From: Acanthochlamys bracteata
Taxonomy: Eukaryota; Streptophyta; Magnoliopsida; Pandanales; Velloziaceae
Length of the DNA stretch: 64,000 nt
Assembly (NCBI GenBank): GCA_019914995.1
Contig: CM034132.1
Location: forward strand, 9,418,662-9,482,661
Reading direction: 5' to 3'
The notes below the pieces were generated by a model. That model had not been told where the DNA came from, searched no databases, and saw only the letters and a list, made by a program, of their open reading frames with translations. The position numbers and the translations under genes were made by a program. Below, piece after piece: positions 12,422 through 23,346 of the stretch; position 1 is the stretch's first letter; every line of letters starts with the position of its first letter.

Positions 12422-14553
12422 GGTTTAGAAGCTCGAAGGTTGATGTAGAGAAGAAAGATTACAAAATATATACTGGTGTGTGAGTTGAATCATGAATTTG
12501 GGTCTTTTATGGAAATATGAAAAAGTCAAAAGAAAACAATTAATGGCGGTAGGAGAAGGTTTTAGATAAAGCTGGACTTTAGAAAAAATGTAAGAATCTG
12601 ACTAAATTTTAAGGCGTGAGTAACTCCACTCATTTTCGTAGTAGGGGTCGTTTGTTTAAAAATTTCTAAGAACAAAATTTTAAAATTAGATTGAAGAATT
12701 GAAATTTTTAAAAAGTTTTGAGAATTGAGTTTGAGAAGCTGAAAATAGATTTGATAAATGAGTTTATAAATTTATGTATTTAGAAAGTGAATTTAAAAAA
12801 TGAGTTATTAAAAAATAATTTTTGAGAATTAGATTTGAAAAGTGAGTTTTTTAAATGTTAGATAACAGAGTTTTTAGAAAATAAGTACTTGAAAAATTAG
12901 TTTGAAAAGTGAGTTTTTAAAAATAAGTACCTAAAAAAAAGACTTGAGAAATTTTAAAAAATTGAGTTTTTGATAAACTACTTTAAAAATGAAATAATTT
13001 TTTATATTTGATTATATTTTGAAGTGAATCAAAAAATATTTTCTTTTACCAAAAAAATGATTTTGGATAGTGAAGTAGAGTAGACCATACATAGCTAATT
13101 ATTATGCAAAATAATAAGAGTAGGTTTTTGTCAATGTCATTAGGTTCACTAGTTACTTAGACTAATAAGATTAGGAAAAACTTATTAATTATTTTTGTAG
13201 TTTATGGACTATTTCTATGTGTTGACCAATACTAAGTAGAGATGGGTTTACTTCACTATCAAGGTCAAATTGACTTGGTGTGTATTGGTAGATTCTAAAT
13301 CTTTGACTATCATGAATGTGAGATTTTCTCCTTGTAATTATGAGTTTTTTTTTTTTTGAAGTATCAGGAAATTTTCAACTTCCTTAATATATATATAATA
13401 GATGAATATTATACGATTAAGCTAACTAATGATTTAATAAAATTTGGTATATTATCACATAGTCAAAGAATAATTCAAGTATAGGATAACCACCCAAGCT
13501 AAGTGTGTGTTTTAATTATATGAAAATGAATTTCACTTAAGTGAGTTTTGTAAAATAAAATTCAATAGGACTAAATTTTAAATGGCAATTTAAATACGTG
13601 AAACAGAATTTAAAGATCGAAATAATAAATGAAACACATAAAATGGTATAACTTAAAATTTGGAAAAAGTAATTGAAATCTTTTGCAATTAAAACATGCC
13701 ATAAGGTAGAGAAATTATGCATGCCTTCTGAATTGAGATTAGGGCAAATTTCATATTGCTTATGAGTCCTATTTTTTTATTTCTGTTTTAATTTCAAAAA
13801 GTTTTACAATATTTAATTTTTTCTTAAAAAATTAAAAATATATATATATATATATATATTGTACGTTATAAAATTTATGATTTTTAAAAATAAAAAACAA
13901 CAAACTCATTTTCTGAAAGTTTTACTAAAAATTTGCTTTCACTAATTGCTCTTTATTTTAAGCAGTTCCAACAACTGCTTCCTTAACTTTTTACTCTACT
14001 TCATTCACTCATATTTTGATCAGACGATCATAACTCGAATTGATCATAAATCAACAAAAAATTAGAACAAAAATTGAGACACAATGTAGGACCAAAAATT
14101 ATTTTGCATAGAAAACTTTAGAAAAACAAAATAATATTCTGTTTTGACAAGTAGGTCCTGTATTTTTCATGCCCAACATTAAAGGTGCATTGCTTATAAA
14201 ATAAAATTTTTTTGAAATAAAAAATATTTTTATTTTTTTTAAAAACGAATTTTATTTTTTTATTTTTAAAAAAATAATAAAAATATATAATAAAAAGATC
14301 TCATTATGTAAAATTTTTTTACACTATCTAAATTTTTAAATAAAATTTTTAAATATTTATAAAATATGTATTAAAAAATATAAAATTAAAAAATATTTCT
14401 GTTTTTGGTATTCACTACCGAACGCAACGCAGCCTAACACCTATACCTAATATTCACTATACCCACATTTTCAAAGAACATCAGATTCTTCACTATGAAA
14501 AAAAAAAAATCAAAACAAATATCATACTTGAAAGCTTTTGATCATGATCATGG
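12422..14553. other. AT-rich intergenic stretch
   Basis: No gene. It contains purine-rich degenerate repetition of TTGAGAA/GAGTTTTTAAA-type motifs (12650-12990), a TA microsatellite (about 13838-13859) and a MITE family 2 copy (14184-14430). Confidence 0.5.
14184..14430 (+). mobile_element. MITE family 2 copy
   Basis: AT-rich element of about 245 bp. It is the reverse complement of the copies at 40435-40680, 42163-42393 and 53111-53332: the series TTATAAAATAAAA, AAAAACGAATTTTATTTT, TAATAAAAATAT and AAATTTTTAAATAAAA occurs in the same order. The far end carries ACCGAACGCAACGC, corresponding to the (G/A)GCGTTTG start of the inverted copies. Confidence 0.5.
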
Positions 14554-15354
14554 TCAACTAATGCTGCAAGCATTAGGGTTCTCTTCACTGAACATGTTCG
14601 TGATCCTATTAGCATCAGTTGCTATACTGTAAATCCCTTCCCTTACCGGCGTTGGGTAGTAATGAAACTCTCCGCCGAAGCATTCCGTTCTCCGGCGATG
14701 ATGTTGATCTCATGCTTCCCATACCGGCATCGGCGAAGGTACGTAAAACCTTCCAGGTGCTGGTCCAAACTCGTCATTATTGTTACTGGGATGATCACGA
14801 GTCTGCTCAGCTAAATTGTTGTTGTTGCTGTTGTTCTGATCATTAGAGAATCGAACTTGTTTCGATTTTTTTCGATGTGGTTCTGCAAATTGATCAGGTG
14901 AAGGATCAGGCACTGGGTGGTGATCATGAGGTTGTGTTTGTGGTGATGGTGGTGCCGGAGATATAACGGTTTCGCAGGAGTACTTGTTTTCTGGTTCCAT
15001 TGGAGAATATTCTTCTTGTGGTTCCGGCGACGGCATCATTACGACGTTATTGTTGGCGCTGAAAGTTACGGATTTCTTCAGTGGTTTGTCGTAGTAGATC
15101 GCTGTCGTTGCCGCCGGTGCCTGTGGTTGTTGTTGCCACGTCCTTGCACTCTCATACCTGCCTGCAAAGTGTTCGACGAAATTACAGTTAAGGAAGTGTT
15201 CCATTATAATAACTGCTTTCATGCACGAGTTTCATCGATAGATTACAGAGCACAAAAAGTTCAACTTAATCGAAAAAATTTACGGAGGTTTACCGTCTCG
15301 TCGTCTTCGTCGGAGAACTTTGGAAACAAATTTGCCAAGAGGGTAACAACCCAT
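14554..15354 (-). CDS. Candidate doubly lipidated protein, in-frame TGA before CaaX end
   Basis: Exon 1 is 15294-15354 and exon 2 starts at 15161; the intron is GT-AG, 132 bp. The protein begins MGCYPLGKFVSKVLRRRRRD: Met-Gly-Cys followed by a basic patch, the pattern of N-myristoylation plus palmitoylation. Residues 49-55 (KKSVTFS) and 119-126 (KSKQVRFS region) are two similar motifs in a Pro/Asn-rich linker. After FGPAPGRFYVPSPMPVWEA the frame meets TGA (14710-14712; 170 residues). It then stays open for 51 more codons with convincing content (FGGEFHYYPTPVREG, SIATDANR, FSEENPNACSIS) to a true stop at 14554. The last four residues fit a CaaX prenylation box, and the ENPNAC context resembles ends of heavy-metal-associated isoprenylated proteins, although no HMA domain is present. 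Possible causes: a nonsense mutation, a sequence error or readthrough. Function unknown. Confidence 0.6.
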
Positions 15355-18300
15355 TTTAATCAAAATTTTTCTTTCAACTCAATCTTTCTAAGAAAACAGA
15401 AGAACTTCCATTACCAGATATATAGAGCAAAAAGAGAGATCATAAAGGTTTCATGTTTTAATTGCTTTCCTAAATACATGAAAAATTTAACAAGTGTTCA
15501 TAGAGAATCAAATACAAGTTCTTCTTTTTTTGGGTGATATAGCTAGAAAAGCATGGTCCTCCATATTCTAATAGATAGCATTGAATATATTCTTTCTTTA
15601 GTTTAATTTCTTTCCAAAGTTTGGTTTGGAAATATTTTCTTGGGAGAAATTCTTTGGTAATTTATGTGTATACATTCTCTCTATTATTAGAACAATTACA
15701 TCAAACACTCTCCTAAATAATTTTTTTTTTCTAAAGTGTTTGATCTAACTAATTATTATGAATATGAAGCATGTATTTTAGATTTACCTAGTAATTTCAC
15801 TATTAATTTCACTTTTATTCACACCATCTGTTTTCGTGTTGTCAATGACAAAACATATTAGCTTTGTAATTATTTTGTATGATAAAAGTTGAAGACGATT
15901 TAGAAAAAAGTTTGCTTGAACGTTCTAATTCTATTTAATTTCAAATAATTTTTTTATATTTTAAATAAATTTTTTATAATATTTTATCAATTTATTTTAA
16001 ATAAAAAATTAATATATCGTAAAGTTAATTAACTTAAATTATATTCCAAATAAGCAATATATAGTGCTAAGTATTTTTTTAATTTAAAAATAAATTATAT
16101 ATAGTAGGTAATTATGATCGATCAGTTGAAATCAAACCACTGTCTACAACGGAGTGTTTAGAAGTAATTATAAAAATATTTCTTTAAAAAAATTATTTTA
16201 TTATATTTTAAAATAATATTTTAATCTAATAATAATAATAAATAAATATTTTATATTTCTAAAATTTTTAAATAAATTTTATAAAATATTATAAAATTTT
16301 TATTAAAAAATATAAAATAAAAATGACTAGTTGGAACTGAGTTAATTAACTCAAATCTAGTTTGGTTCAGAATCTGATCTAGCCAGAGTCCTAATAAAGA
16401 CATAACATGATCACGGATTAGTTATTTAATTAATTAAAATTACATTTTACAAAAGTAGTAGTCAATATTATCGTTCACTAAATTATTTCTCAATTGTTAC
16501 AAAATATTAGCCCTAACAATTGTCTCACCTCTTGTTTCCTTCTAGATCCTTGACTTATCAAATGAAAGATTTTGCACTAACTTATGACACTATTTATTAT
16601 TTTTTTAAAATACTTATAATAAAATTTTAAAAACAATATAGAACATATATTGTATATATATACATAATTTTATTTAAAATTAAAAATAATTTTTTTTTTT
16701 AAATTCTAAATATACTTTTATTTTAGAAATTTTTTAACATAAATACTATTTTAACGTTCTTAGAACCGAATCTAATGTACCTAAAAATTAAAAAGGGAAT
16801 CCATCCAAAGCAATGGATGGTGATATTTCAAATCATTTATAGATTTTCAATAAGGCAAACCAACCATTATCATCTCCCGTGCATAATTCTAAAAATCGGA
16901 CCGGACATCGAACCAGAAAATTATCCGGGTCAAGGTTTTAAGTCAAACCATCGAGTCAACCGGTCGAACCATCGGGTCAATAATATTAAAGTATTTTTAA
17001 TTAATAATAACAATAAATACAGTAAGAAATCTATTGTCAATGATACTACTAATAATAATAGCAATAATAATCATAACAAAAAATTAAAATATTTTTATTA
17101 TAGCATTACTATCAACAATAACAACAATAATAATTATAGCGAAAATTGAAGTATTGTCACCACCAATAACAATAATAACAACTAAAATTTATAATAAAAA
17201 ATATTTAAATAATTAGAAGATTAAAAAAAATAAAATTATAAAATAGAGAAATCATAAAAGAGATATAATAAATTTTTTTAGGTATACATATTTAATTCTA
17301 AATATTTTACAATATAAAAATTTAAAAATCACTAATAATTGATATTTACAAATAAGATATAAGCAATTATATTTTTGCATTATCACATCCAAATATAAAT
17401 TTTAAACTACATATTATTTTTCACATAGGGTTATTAATAATTATTTTTGTATTAAATATATCATCAATTTAAAATTTTTTATAAAAATAATTAACCCGGT
17501 TTGACCCGGTGGGCGGATCGACCGGATTAAAACGGATCGAACGGCTCAAAGCGGATCGATTGTATAAATGGTCTTTTTGCAAAATCGAACTGATTTACCA
17601 TCTGAATCGGCAGTTCCTGGGTCGACCCGGACAAGTCGGTCCGGGTCTGCCAACTATGCTCCCATGTTGTATGATTACTCAGAAAAGAGTATCTTATTGT
17701 CATTATTATCATAAAAAAAAGTTATTATCTTCATCACCCGTTTCCATTCATAAACGGTAGTCATGGCATTTTAATTTCAGAAAAAAAAGGTAAATTTTCA
17801 AAAATAAGCTGGTAAGAAGTTCTTGTGAGGTTACTGCTAAGGGCATGTTTTAAATAATTCTATTTTTTTTTCAGATTTTAGTTTTACTTATTTCAATTAT
17901 CGGTGTGAATTAATTTTCATTTTCATATTAATTTTATTTATTTTTATACCAAATTTTACTTGCATTAAAATTTAATTCTAAATTTTACTTTATTTGTTTT
18001 AATTTTGAGCTTTATTTTTGTCGAAATTTAATTTCATGAAATTTATTTCTGCCTAAAGTAATTTTTTGAATGAAGTAAACCTGCCCTGAGGTTAGAAATG
18101 TTAATACATTAGTTTTGATAGCACTCATTAATAATGTAATTGGTGCATCTATATGAATGAATTTCATGCAATTACATTAATTAACTTAAGATTAATACAC
18201 TAACTAATAATACAGTCCACAAAATTGCCCTATCAAAATCTTTTTTCATTCCTTTCTCCACTTCGCTAGTAGCTAGATAAACAAGTTCAATGCCTTCCTA

Positions 18301-18363
18301 GTTAATTGCTCTGCTATTTCTTTATTCTTCTTCTTTCTTCATTAGAAAAGAAAAACACAAAAC
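15355..18363. other. Intergenic stretch with transposon relics
   Basis: No gene. Contents: promoter of the minus-strand gene at its left edge; A/T-rich MITE-like sequence at about 16150-16330; an element at 16895-17650 annotated separately; and the promoter of the proline-rich gene (CT-rich leader at about 18310-18340). Confidence 0.5.
16895..17650. mobile_element. Non-autonomous DNA transposon, possibly hAT-like
   Basis: A roughly 0.75-kb block with GC-rich ends and an AAT/AAC-rich core. The left end reads ATCGGACCGGACATCGAACC followed by CCGGGTCAAGG and GTCAACCGGTCGAACC. The right end has TTAACCCGGTTTGACCCGG, GGATCGACCGG and, last, CGACCCGGACAAGTCGGTCC. The termini are inverted relative to each other (CGGACCG...). 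Subterminal (A)ACCGGTC/GACCCGG motifs of this kind occur in small hAT-type elements of many eudicots, which is the basis of the tentative class. No transposase frame is present. Confidence 0.5.
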
Positions 18364-18873
18364 ATGCCTTGCCTTCGCCGGATACCGGCGACGGTGCCGG
18401 TTTTCTTTCTGCTACTTTCTGTTCTGATCATTGTAGCTGCTGCCGATGACACTGAAATAAAATGCACCTGTAACACTCCATGCGGCAATCCTTGCAGTCC
18501 TAGTAGTTCATCACCACCACCACCACCAGCTGTTGATTTTTCTCCGCCTCCGCCGCCAGTAACTCCATCGCCGCCACCACCGTCTCCGCCGACAGTACCG
18601 CCAATAATCAACTACTCACCGCCGCCGCCGGCAGGCACGTACTGTCCTCCACCACCGTCTTCGTCACACTCTTACTCTCCTCCATCATATAATAATAATA
18701 ATAATCCGCCAACGGGTTCATCTTCATCTTCGTCGTCGTACTATCCGGGAGGCTCGCCGAGTGATTTGTACCCGCCGGACCTTAATTACAAACCGTCGGA
18801 AGGATGCCGGAATAAGTTGAAGTTTCTTGTTGAAATTACGTTCCTCGTGTTCGTGGCACGGCTTATGTTTTGA
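18364..18873 (+). CDS. Proline-rich extensin-like secreted protein (copy 1)
   Basis: Single exon of 169 residues. Residues 1-27 form a signal peptide with a hydrophobic VFFLLLSVLIIVAAA core. The mature start carries four closely spaced cysteines (CTCNTPCGNPC), followed by SPPPPP, SPPPPPP and NYSPPPP repeats of extensin type, sites where Pro is normally hydroxylated and arabinosylated in cell wall glycoproteins. A Ser-rich stretch follows, and the end (LKFLVEITFLVFVARLMF) is hydrophobic, as in GPI-anchored precursors or a C-terminal membrane anchor. It lies 1.3 kb upstream of a second gene of the same design and orientation. Likely acts at the cell wall/plasma membrane. The specific role is unknown. 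Confidence 0.8.
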   Translation: MPCLRRIPATVPVFFLLLSVLIIVAAADDTEIKCTCNTPCGNPCSPSSSSPPPPPAVDFSPPPPPVTPSPPPPSPPTVPPIINYSPPPPAGTYCPPPPSSSHSYSPPSYNNNNNPPTGSSSSSSSYYPGGSPSDLYPPDLNYKPSEGCRNKLKFLVEITFLVFVARLMF

Positions 18874-20169
18874 TGGTTAATTACTATTATTAGTGTTATA
18901 ATTAAATTTTAATTACTTGTTTAAATGTTGATTAGGTTGTTTCTTCTTTGTTCGTTACTGTCGTTGTCGTGTGATTCCAATAGAGAAGGAATCAAATCAC
19001 TGTTAGCTATTATTAAGGTTGGTAATTAATAGTAATGTTATATTATTGCTCCTTTTGATTGAGTGGTGCTTTTGAAATAATTTAGAAATAATTTTGTATA
19101 TTTTTTATTTATCTGAATAAATCAAAATAAGTAGAAAGTGAGTTATAAGAATAATGCAAAAACACACCCTAAAACTAAGAACAATATTTTACTTTATCCA
19201 TGATTAATTTTTTCACTCCCAAAAAATACAAATTTTAAATAAATAAATTTGTGTAGTTTCTTTAAAAATTTCTTTTCACATTTATCTTTAAACATTTATT
19301 TTTAAATCCCTTTTCTAATTTGAGAATTTGTTCCATAATTTTGTAGAATCTGGATAAAGGCAAATAGCAGTACTGCTTTCACATATAATATAACTTATAA
19401 AATCGAAGTAATCGTACGCTTTGGCTGAATTATTGAAGTATTTATCATTTCAAATAATAATTTTACTTTTTTTATAAAATTATAGTATTTTATAAAAAAA
19501 ATTAAAATTTTAAAAGACACAAAAAATTGTATGTCATGAAATTTTAATATGTATAATTGCTGGCAATAATATGAAAACCATGCACTAGAGATATTATTAT
19601 TAGATAGACAAGAGAACAAATCAAACATGAAGATAAGAGAATATCATGAATGAATTAAAATGAATGATAAAGCTATGCATGTTACTTTGTTGCTCCACTT
19701 ATGAGCTATGACAAAATTTCATGCAAGCTTTCTTGAGTAGGCTCTTTTTTCTTCTTTCTTTGAGTAGAGCGCGTGCGTGTCTTCCCTTTTAGTTCTTCTT
19801 TACTTATTCAAAAACATATAATTTTAACTTCACCAAGTTTATTTTATTCACCTAATTAAAACAAAATTCAATTAAAAAGATTAAACCAATAAGAACGCAA
19901 AACTTAAACCTCCTTTTGTGGACAATCATTTAAATTTATAAAAAATAAAAATCATTTACTTAAAACGCTAACATTTTAATGTCATGAGTTATCATCAGTT
20001 TCAGTTTCTTTCTAACTTTCCCCTCTTCATCTTCACACCATTATCAACCTTAATTCCCAACAACAACAACATTCATTCATTCATTCATTCATCGATTAAA
20101 AAAACCCACAACCTTCCCTTTTGCTTTTCTTCTTCCCTTCGATCTGCTCATTCTAATCTCTGCAAACTC
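18874..20169. other. Spacer between the two proline-rich genes
   Basis: AT-rich, no gene visible. The 5' leader of the second gene probably includes the CATT repeat at about 20071-20090 and CT-rich sequence at 20117-20140. Confidence 0.5.
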
Positions 20170-20682
20170 ATGATCAACTACACCATGAGTTGTAGTAGCA
20201 ACAGCAATTTTTTCTTCACCATCCTGCTCATTCTAATCTTTGCAAACTCCTCTACACAAATCTTCGCATGGGACTCCTCGTCGCCGGAGTGCCCGTACCC
20301 ATGCCTTCCGCCACCAACACTCCCTAACAACAACAACTGCCCTCCTCCTCCTCTTCCTCCTTCACCGCCTTCGCCGTCTTCCATTAACTACCCACCTCCA
20401 CCTCCTTCTACAACTCCATATGTCTACTACCCTCCGCCTTCACCGCCGTCACCTTATTCAACTCCAGCGCCGTATTACACTCCGCCATCGCCACCATTTA
20501 CACCTAATATAAACATTCCAGCACCGCCACCCCCGAACCCTATAGTGCCATGGTTCCCTTGGTACTACAGAACACCTCCTTCAGCTTCATCTGCTGCTTC
20601 TTCTCCGTTACCGGACTTTCGTATTCCGGTGCTGCTGCATTTTCTTGCTGCTGGTATAGTTTTGGTTGTTCTTGTTCTATAG
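20170..20682 (+). CDS. Proline-rich extensin-like secreted protein (copy 2)
   Basis: Single exon; the ATG at 20170 (MINYTMSCSS) or 20185 (MSCSSNSN) gives a clean signal peptide with FFFTILLILIFANSS. The frame is open further upstream to an ATG at 19984, but that part is Asn/His/Phe-rich leader sequence and would bury the signal peptide. The mature region has paired cysteines (CPYPC), then SPPSP, YPPPPP and YYPPPSPPSP repeats, and a NPIVPWFPWYY block near the end, which I associate with small plant extensin-like proteins. The C-terminus (VLLHFLAAGIVLVVLVL) is hydrophobic, consistent with GPI attachment. Layout (signal, Cys knot, Pro repeats, hydrophobic tail) is the same as in the gene upstream, so the two are probably tandem paralogues. 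Confidence 0.8.
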   Translation: MINYTMSCSSNSNFFFTILLILIFANSSTQIFAWDSSSPECPYPCLPPPTLPNNNNCPPPPLPPSPPSPSSINYPPPPPSTTPYVYYPPPSPPSPYSTPAPYYTPPSPPFTPNINIPAPPPPNPIVPWFPWYYRTPPSASSAASSPLPDFRIPVLLHFLAAGIVLVVLVL

Positions 20683-23346
20683 GGTAGGTCGTTTAATTAG
20701 GTTATTGTTTTGCTGTCTTTCGTAATTATATATCTTATTATCAGTTAAGTATTAAAAAATTAAGCAAATGTACGTTAATTTCTTGCTTCTAAATATAAAA
20801 TAATCTATATGGTAGAGATTTTAAACTTTCATGTTCTTTAAATGTTTTTTTTTTTTTTTGAACAACGATTTTCTGCTGCGTCGGGAACGTGATATTTGGT
20901 GATTGTCGGTAGAACTCAATAATTTTGACCAATTTAGTTTGGAAATTTGTAAATTACGTTGAATTTGAGACGTGGAATATTAATTCTATAGATACGTTAA
21001 ATGAATGTAGAATGAAAATATTGTCATTTTTTACCAAACTTTATTTCATTAAATATAATTCAAATAAAACTGTCTAGTTAAAATTTCATAATACATAAAT
21101 AAAATGTGTCGGTGGAATGAATTTTTTTTCTCGAATTTAATTTAGAATTTTAGAATTTTTATTTGGAGCATGAACAGAGTGTAGCACTAGTAGTTAAAGC
21201 AATCACTAATCTCCAAATTTAAAGAGAAGTATTCATTAAAATTAAATGGTTGGCACGAAGTCGCCATCTTATAAGGTACCTATCTAAATACCTAATGGTC
21301 AACTTTTACAATAAAGTTTGTGTATCTCACTTTGAAACCCACTTTTGAACCGTGTTTCAAGCTGAATCTCCAAAATAAAACCAATGTAACGTTCGGCGAC
21401 CAAAAATTTCAAAATAATAACTAAAATGAATAAAATAAAATTTAGAATAGAGTTTTAAAGTTTAGTTCAAATATATCAAAGTTTAATTTTTTTAAATTTT
21501 AAATTTGATCACTTTATATATTTTAATTATTATTATAAACTTTATTTTTATCGAATTATTTTTCAAACTTCTCTTAATAAATCACTTTTATAAAACTCAT
21601 TTTCTTTAATTTAAGCATGTCCTTAATAAAAGTTAAACTTTTTGTAAAAATAAAATTCCAAATAACAACCAAAATATATAAAATAATTCGAACTCAATTT
21701 CAGAAAGAAAAAAATAAAGCTCATGTAACAAAACCATGTCCTTCTTTTCAAAATATTTATAAAATAAAATTTTTCTAAAATAAAATATTTTTATTCTATT
21801 TAAGATAATAAGCTTTATTTTTTTATTTTTAAAAATAATAATAAAATAAAATATTTATATATTTCTAAAAATTTTAAATATTTATAAAATATTATAATAA
21901 TTACTAATAATATAAAGTAAAATAGAGTAGTAAAAAGAATCCCATAATTTAGACGTGGTGTTTATGAAACAGAACTTTTTTAAGATAAAAAATATTTTTA
22001 TTATTTTTAAAAAATAAATTTTATTTTTATATTTTTAAAAAAATAATAAAAATATGTAATAAAAAGATCTCACAACGCTCAAATCTTGCCACTTGTTGAA
22101 AGCACAAAACAGTTTTACACTACTCAGACATTGCGGTCTCAAAAATTTTACACCGTCCAAAACTATGAACCATCAGAGTTCACTATAAAAAGAATTTAAG
22201 TTTCACAGTGGTATGCTGAGACTCATTACCTTTTCCGATTATGAATAAACAATTTGCGTCCTAAGGATATGTTTCAAATGCCTGTAATTCCACTCTCTTT
22301 TGCTAAATTTTAAATTCTGAATAATTCATAGTTTCAATTACATAAAAAACTCAAAATTCTACTCTCACATACGAAATTTCAGTTCCAATTTTTTTATTTG
22401 CACACTTTCCAATACAACTATATCTTTTAATTTTTAACATATTTTTAAAACCTATTAAAATACAAATACTGAACTCAACTTTCACTTTATTTTTTAAAAA
22501 ACTCTACTTCCTACTTTTCACTTTCACGAAACTCAATTACGGATATTTGAAACACGCTTGACTTTCAAAAACTAAGCAACAAAGGATTATTTATATCTGT
22601 TCCATGTTACCAAAATCACTAAAATCTCGTAACAAAGTAATTGCAAGGTGCATTTCAATTAACACTGGAACTATCGGAAGACTTCACTCAACTCAAGCAA
22701 AAGGAAAGAAGGAAAGAAAAATCAAGTGCAAGCTCCTCTCAAGTATATGTCTTCATTGTTGAATTAAACACTACTGGATAAACTCATTGCTGCAATTTCA
22801 CAAAGAACCAACAATCCACTCAATAGCAGCACAGGTTCATACTGTAATATCGATAGAAGAAATGCAAAGTGTATGTTCAGCACAATTCACGCACATTACA
22901 GATAAAAGCATCTAGTACAAAGTGAATGTTCGTGAGTCTTTATGAAATAAAAATTTTTTTAAATTAAAAATATTTTAAAGATTTTTTGAATACCAAGTTT
23001 TTTACTTTTTTAAATTAAAAATAATAATAATAATAATATCTTACAACGTTATTTTTTACAATTTAAAAAAATTCTATAAAATTGAATGAAAAGTTGTTAA
23101 AAAGCAATGCGAAATTGAATGAAGCACCACCAAGCTAAAAATTAGCAGCACATAAACTATCACGTATTGTAATTAACTAAAAATAATCAAGTGAGCACAG
23201 TAAAAGTAATCACAACCATTAAAATCAATGCCCAAATTTTCTAAAACATTAGCAACAAACTACACCAAAACTATCATGCTCTGAAACTTAATTTAGACCA
23301 AGAGTGATAAAGAGCACTTACTGAATGCGATCACAACCTCTGAAAA
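20683..23346. other. Intergenic stretch with MITE relics
   Basis: No gene. It contains two partial AT-rich copies of MITE family 2 type (about 21735-21920 and 21960-22070), one complete copy of MITE family 1 (22269-22557), and unremarkable AT-rich sequence up to the pseudogene. Confidence 0.5.
22269..22557 (-). mobile_element. MITE family 1, complete copy (inverted)
   Basis: About 289 bp. Read on the minus strand it begins GCGTGTTTCAAATATCCGTAA, passes through GTATTTGTATTTTAATAGG, AAAAAAATTGGAACTGAA and TATGAATTATTCAGAATTT, and ends CATTTGAAACATATCC. The copies at 26038-26330 and 51077-51367 show the same blocks in the same order, and the ends are inverted repeats of GTTTCAAA. Confidence 0.65.

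Noticed and set aside
14683..14742. A 60-nt GT...AG segment that would remove the in-frame TGA
   Set aside because: Its length is a multiple of three, but it lacks the U-rich tract and A/U bias of plant introns and is near or below the minimum length. I consider it an unlikely intron.
15162..15222. ATG at 15222 as start of the minus-strand gene (MKAVIIMEHF...)
   Set aside because: These codons lie in the intron between exon 1 (15294-15354) and the acceptor at 15162-15163. Splicing joins a well-formed MGC start to the same frame and makes this start unnecessary.
18342..18611. Gly-rich minus-strand frame opposite the first proline-rich gene
   Set aside because: Antisense of CCN/CCG proline codons always reads Gly-rich; not a gene.
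20240..20512. 90-codon frame overlapping the second proline-rich gene (MQTPLHKSSHG...)
   Set aside because: Shadow frame of the CCN-rich proline repeat, giving His/Leu/Arg runs; no independent evidence.
21175..21300. Possible tRNA-derived SINE with an A-box-like GTGTAGCACTAGTAGTTAAAG
   Set aside because: No B-box (GGTTCGA) and no poly(A) or T tail follows.
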